DNA of 64,000 nucleotides from Bacteroidales bacterium (GTDB taxonomy: Bacteria; Bacteroidota; Bacteroidia; Bacteroidales; P3): positions 150,526 to 214,525 of the forward strand of contig JAEEZY010000015.1 of the NCBI GenBank assembly GCA_016292015.1, given 5' to 3'. Every line of letters starts with the position of its first letter. Position 1 is the stretch's first letter. Under the pieces are notes generated by a model. The model did not search any database. It saw only the letters and a list, made by a program, of their open reading frames with translations, and was not told where the DNA came from. This document shows positions 60,713 to 64,000 of this stretch, piece after piece. Both the position numbers and the translations under genes were made by a program.

Positions 60713-61993
60713 ATGCAAAGAGATACACAGATTTTCGACCTCATCCAGAAAGAGCGTGAGCGTCAGACCAAAGGCATCGAGCTGATTGCCTCTGAAAACT
60801 TTGTCAGCGATCAGGTGATGGAAGCTATGGGTTCCGTCATGACCAACAAATACGCCGAGGGCTACCCCGGAAAGCGCTACTATGGCGGTTGCCAGGTGGT
60901 GGACCAGAGCGAGACTATCGCCATCGAGCGTGCGAAGAAGCTGTATGGTGCCTGCTGGGCTAATGTGCAGCCTCACAGCGGCGCCCAGGCTAACATGGCT
61001 GTCTTCCTGGCTTGCATGAACGCCGGCGACACCTTCATGGGTATGGACCTCAACCACGGCGGTCACCTCTCGCACGGAAGCCCTGTGAACTTCAGCGGCT
61101 TGATGTACAAGGTGGTCGGATACCAGGTAAAGGAAGAGACGGGCACTGTCGACTATGACGACATGGAGAAGAAAGCCCTCGAGTTCCGCCCGAAGATTAT
61201 CATCGGCGGAGGTAGCGCCTACAGCCGTGACTGGGATTGGGAGCGTATGCGCGCCATAGCCGACAAGATCGGTGCTATCCTCATGGGCGATATCAGCCAC
61301 CCGAGCGGCCTCATCGCCAAGGGTTATCTGAAGCCTGCTGTGAAATACTGCCATATCGTCACTACCACGACCCACAAGACCCTGCGCGGACCGCGCGGCG
61401 GTATGATCCTCATGGGTCAGGACTTCGACAATCCTTGGGGCAAGACCACCCCGAAGGGCGAGATAAAGAAGATGAGCGCTCTGCTCGACAGCGCGGTGTT
61501 CCCGGGTACCCAGGGCGGTCCACTGGAGCATGTCATCGCCGCCAAGGCTGTGGCTCTCGGCGAGGCTCTCACCGACAGCTACGACCAGTATATACAGCAG
61601 GTGATGAAGAACGCTAAGGTGATGAGCGAGGCTTTCGTGAACAAGGGCTACAAGGTCATCAGCGGTGGTACGGACAACCACCTCATGCTTATCGACCTGC
61701 GCACCAAATTCCCCGAACTCACCGGTAAGGAAGCTGAGAACGCTCTCGTGGCAGCCGACATCACCGTCAACAAGAACATGGTGCCGTTTGACAGCCGCAG
61801 CGCCTTCAAGACCAGCGGCCTCCGCGTCGGAACGCCCGCTATCACCACCCGCGGACTCAAAGAAGGCGATATGCAGGTGATCGTGGACATGATTGACACC
61901 GTCCTCTGCAACCCGACCGACGAGGCCGTCCGCGCCAAAATCACCGGCCAGGTCAACGAGATGATGCAGAACCGCCCGCTCTTCGCCTGGTAA
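60713..61993 (+). CDS. glyA: Serine hydroxymethyltransferase
   Basis: 426 residues from ATG 60713 ([18 protein letters not shown]). The frame is open 56 codons further up, but that part contains the promoter and non-coding AT-rich DNA. PLP enzyme: [50 protein letters not shown] and [15 protein letters not shown] with the Schiff-base Lys. It interconverts serine and glycine and feeds one-carbon units to tetrahydrofolate. Confidence 0.96.
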   Translation: MQRDTQIFDLIQKERERQTKGIELIASENFVSDQVMEAMGSVMTNKYAEGYPGKRYYGGCQVVDQSETIAIERAKKLYGACWANVQPHSGAQANMAVFLACMNAGDTFMGMDLNHGGHLSHGSPVNFSGLMYKVVGYQVKEETGTVDYDDMEKKALEFRPKIIIGGGSAYSRDWDWERMRAIADKIGAILMGDISHPSGLIAKGYLKPAVKYCHIVTTTTHKTLRGPRGGMILMGQDFDNPWGKTTPKGEIKKMSALLDSAVFPGTQGGPLEHVIAAKAVALGEALTDSYDQYIQQVMKNAKVMSEAFVNKGYKVISGGTDNHLMLIDLRTKFPELTGKEAENALVAADITVNKNMVPFDSRSAFKTSGLRVGTPAITTRGLKEGDMQVIVDMIDTVLCNPTDEAVRAKITGQVNEMMQNRPLFAW

Positions 61994-62008
61994 GATTAAT
62001 ACAAAGTG

Positions 62009-62053
62009 AAAACCGACTTGCCCGACAAACCAGTCGTTAGGTAAGTCGGTTTT
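62009..62053 (+). terminator. Terminator after glyA
   Basis: AAAACCGACTT and AAGTCGGTTTT form an 11-bp stem around 23 nt that contain a smaller CGAC/GTCG helix, followed by GTTATAAT. Confidence 0.75.
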
Positions 62054-62064
62054 GTTATAATACT

Positions 62065-62256
62065 ATGACAAAAGAATACGACGAATACAAAGCACACAAA
62101 GGGAAGGGCAGGAAAACCGACATTATGATAAAAGTGCTTGGTATTGTAGTTGTTGTCGGATTGGTGTTTCTGGCTGTGATGTTCTGCATAATGCTGTTGT
62201 TTCCCTCTCACTATGCCACAGGGGAAGGCTGGTTGGGTTTCTTCAATAATATATAG
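62065..62256 (+). CDS. Small single-pass membrane protein
   Basis: 63 residues. A charged N-terminus (TKEYDEYKAHKGKGRKTD) precedes one hydrophobic helix (VLGIVVVVGLVFLAVMFCIMLLF, about 24-46). No known motif. It begins 12 bp after the glyA terminator and may depend on read-through or its own weak promoter. Confidence 0.55.
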   Translation: MTKEYDEYKAHKGKGRKTDIMIKVLGIVVVVGLVFLAVMFCIMLLFPSHYATGEGWLGFFNNI

Positions 62257-62333
62257 TATTATCGGTCTATACACAATAAACCATCAAATTTTGCGTTTTG
62301 GGAGAAAATACAAACCCTTAAATATCAATCACC

Positions 62334-62579
62334 ATGGATCTACAGAGTATCACAACCTTAATGCTTTCGGCAGACTACAAAGAGCGCATGAAAGCTGAGT
62401 ACTATCATGTACAGAACCGTCGCGAGAACCTTGAAGCCGTACTGAAACTGTGGGACAGCGGAAAACTGCCTTTCGTGCCTGACTGCCCCCGCAGCATCTA
62501 CGACCTACAGCTTCGAGCCATGAAAGACTATATGGCTATCCTCGAGGCCCGAGCCAAGATGGAGAACATCGTACTATAA
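62334..62579 (+). CDS. Small phage-type protein (crAss001_48-related)
   Basis: 81 residues. DYKERMKAEYYHVQNRRENLEAVL, a central CPRSIYDLQLRAMKDYM and a C-terminal AILEARAKMENIVL match the pattern of small helical proteins of Bacteroidales phages and islands annotated as crAss001_48-related (KERM...Y...L, TPTCP, LE.RA.IE). No phage genes are nearby, so it is either domesticated or a stray. Function unknown. Assignment rests on memory of the pattern. Confidence 0.6.
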   Translation: MDLQSITTLMLSADYKERMKAEYYHVQNRRENLEAVLKLWDSGKLPFVPDCPRSIYDLQLRAMKDYMAILEARAKMENIVL

Positions 62580-62661
62580 ACGAATGAATATAACCAGAAC
62601 CGTGGTCTGACGGCAAAGGTGTTGTCGGACAATTGTTCTTTTATAACGATATAGATATTAA

Positions 62662-63702
62662 ATGAACATCCTTGTCACCGGCGGAGCCGGATTCATAGGT
62701 TCCCACACTCTCATAGAACTATACAAGGCAGGTCATATCGCCGTAGTGATAGACAATCTGAGCAACAGCCACCCCGAAGCCTTGAATCGTGTGGCGGAGA
62801 TAGTTGGCAGTCGGCAGCAAGCAGTCAGTATTCCTTTCTACAAGGTGGACATACGCGATAGAGATGCTCTTGAAAAGGTATTCTCTAAACACCATTTTGA
62901 TGCCTGCATCCATTTTGCGGGCCTCAAGGCTGTGGGCGAGAGCGTCGAGAAACCATGGGAGTACTATGAGAACAATATCGGTGGTACGTTGACTCTTGTT
63001 GATGTTATGAGGCGGCACGGCTGCAAGAATGTCATATTCAGCTCTTCTGCAACAGTCTATGGCGACCCTGTTGAGATCCCGATAACCGAGAATTGCCCCA
63101 AGGGACAATGCACCAACCCTTACGGCTGGACCAAGAGTATGCTTGAACAGATTTTGATGGACATGCAGAAGGCCGATTCGGAGTGGACGGTGGTTTTGCT
63201 ACGCTATTTTAATCCGGTGGGCGCACATCCTAGCGGTAGGATAGGGGAGAACCCCAACGGTATTCCTAACAATCTGATGCCCTACATTACCCAGGTGGCT
63301 GTTGGCAAGCGTAAAGAATTGGGTGTTTTTGGCAACGACTATCCAACCCCTGACGGTACAGGTGTGCGTGACTATATCCATGTCTGCGACCTGGCCAATG
63401 CACACGTTGCCGCCCTGCAATGCTTCTCCCAAGATTTTAAACATTCAGACAATCGGACTTTCATCTACAACGTGGGAACTGGTAACGGATATAGTGTCCT
63501 GGATATGGTGAATGCCTTTGTTCGTGTCAACGGTGTGGATATTCCGTACAGCATAAAACCGCGTCGTGCTGGCGATATCGCCACTTGTTATTGCAATCCG
63601 TCGAAAGCAAAATCCGAACTTGGATGGCAGGCTAAATACGGTATCGATGATATGGTGCGCGACAGTTGGAACTGGCAGCGCCAAAATCCAGAGGGATACT
63701 GA
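62662..63702 (+). CDS. galE: UDP-glucose 4-epimerase
   Basis: 346 residues. Short-chain dehydrogenase fold: VTGGAGFIGSHTLIEL binds NAD, VIDNLSNS is the usual second strand, FAGLKAVGES follows, and the catalytic Ser/Tyr/Lys set lies in FSSSATVYG and NPYGWTKSMLEQ (YxxxK). RYFNPVGAHPSGRIGE and GTGVRDYIHVCDLA are typical GalE blocks. It interconverts UDP-glucose and UDP-galactose for glycan synthesis. Confidence 0.95.
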   Translation: MNILVTGGAGFIGSHTLIELYKAGHIAVVIDNLSNSHPEALNRVAEIVGSRQQAVSIPFYKVDIRDRDALEKVFSKHHFDACIHFAGLKAVGESVEKPWEYYENNIGGTLTLVDVMRRHGCKNVIFSSSATVYGDPVEIPITENCPKGQCTNPYGWTKSMLEQILMDMQKADSEWTVVLLRYFNPVGAHPSGRIGENPNGIPNNLMPYITQVAVGKRKELGVFGNDYPTPDGTGVRDYIHVCDLANAHVAALQCFSQDFKHSDNRTFIYNVGTGNGYSVLDMVNAFVRVNGVDIPYSIKPRRAGDIATCYCNPSKAKSELGWQAKYGIDDMVRDSWNWQRQNPEGY

Positions 63703-63835
63703 TTTACCATTCTCTCATAGATTAGTTACAACGGGGATATCTTCGTTGTCCATTTTTGTTTCGCCCAGGGGGAACGGAGGCGGTGTTACGGGGTGTGCAT
63801 GCAAGAATTGTGCCTCGCACTGCAGGGGTCGGACA

Positions 63836-63870
63836 AAAAGAAAGGAGCATCGCTTTTTTGGTGATGCTCC
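63836..63870 (-). terminator. Terminator of the rRNA operon
   Basis: Minus-strand GGAGCATC and GATGCTCC (8 bp) around an 11-nt loop, followed by TTTCTTTTT. It follows the 5S gene. Confidence 0.85.
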
Positions 63871-63876
63871 TTGGAA

Positions 63877-63989
<113 letters not shown>

Positions 63990-64000
63990 TTTGGATGGTA

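Overview
The window looks like a chromosomal segment of a Bacteroidota bacterium, most likely of the order Bacteroidales. The grounds are as follows. Promoters match the Bacteroidota form (TTTG, 19-21 bp, TAnnTTTG), and Shine-Dalgarno motifs are nearly absent. Two large secreted proteins end in type IX secretion sorting domains. GSCFA, DUF1573, PorT-like and AURKAIP1/COX24 proteins are present. The right edge enters an rRNA operon on the minus strand (5S at 63877-63989), so the 23S and 16S genes should lie beyond 64000.

Layout. 1-11900: dnaE, a GSCFA protein, ddl, a radical SAM protein, tRNA-Cys, uvrB (minus), a GH3-family protein and a HAD hydrolase. 11960-14755: a secreted M6-type metalloprotease. 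15451-15825: RNase P RNA, followed by a tight plus-strand run of a DUF4810-like lipoprotein, a DUF799 lipoprotein, ComB and TrmO. 19042-29104 (minus): a lipoprotein, an EF-hand membrane protein, an FAD oxidoreductase and a 1717-residue repetitive T9SS adhesin-like protein. 29517-29774: a candidate non-coding RNA. 30027-34583 (minus): LolA-like protein, GH25 lysozyme, RNase G, a 29-residue basic protein, HU and a CPBP protease. 34661-40120: tRNA-Arg, MTA/SAH nucleosidase, a lone sensor kinase, two glycosyltransferases, a PorT-like protein and asparaginase.

40441-42428 is an AT-rich accessory cassette. It has dense short repeats, a textbook promoter, a 107-nt rod-shaped hairpin leader, two genes of unknown function and a palindromic terminator. 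42728-53363 returns to core-like genes: an M16 protease, an unusual membrane/GH5-like fusion, a GT-C glycosyltransferase, a GreA-like protein, an aminotransferase and a DUF1573 protein. 53587-57131 is a second AT-rich accessory region. It holds two paralogous lipoproteins flanking an RHS-core relic, an orphan HigA antitoxin, and two arrays with a strict 11-bp period. 57204-63702 holds tRNA-Gln, acyl-CoA synthetase, nitroreductase, glyA, small proteins and galE.

The best candidates for something undescribed are the 40.4-42.4 kb cassette, the 11-bp (one helical turn) periodic intergenic arrays, the candidate ncRNA at 29.5-29.8 kb, and the four-part fusion at 45649-49215. All family assignments come from reading motifs; no database search was run.
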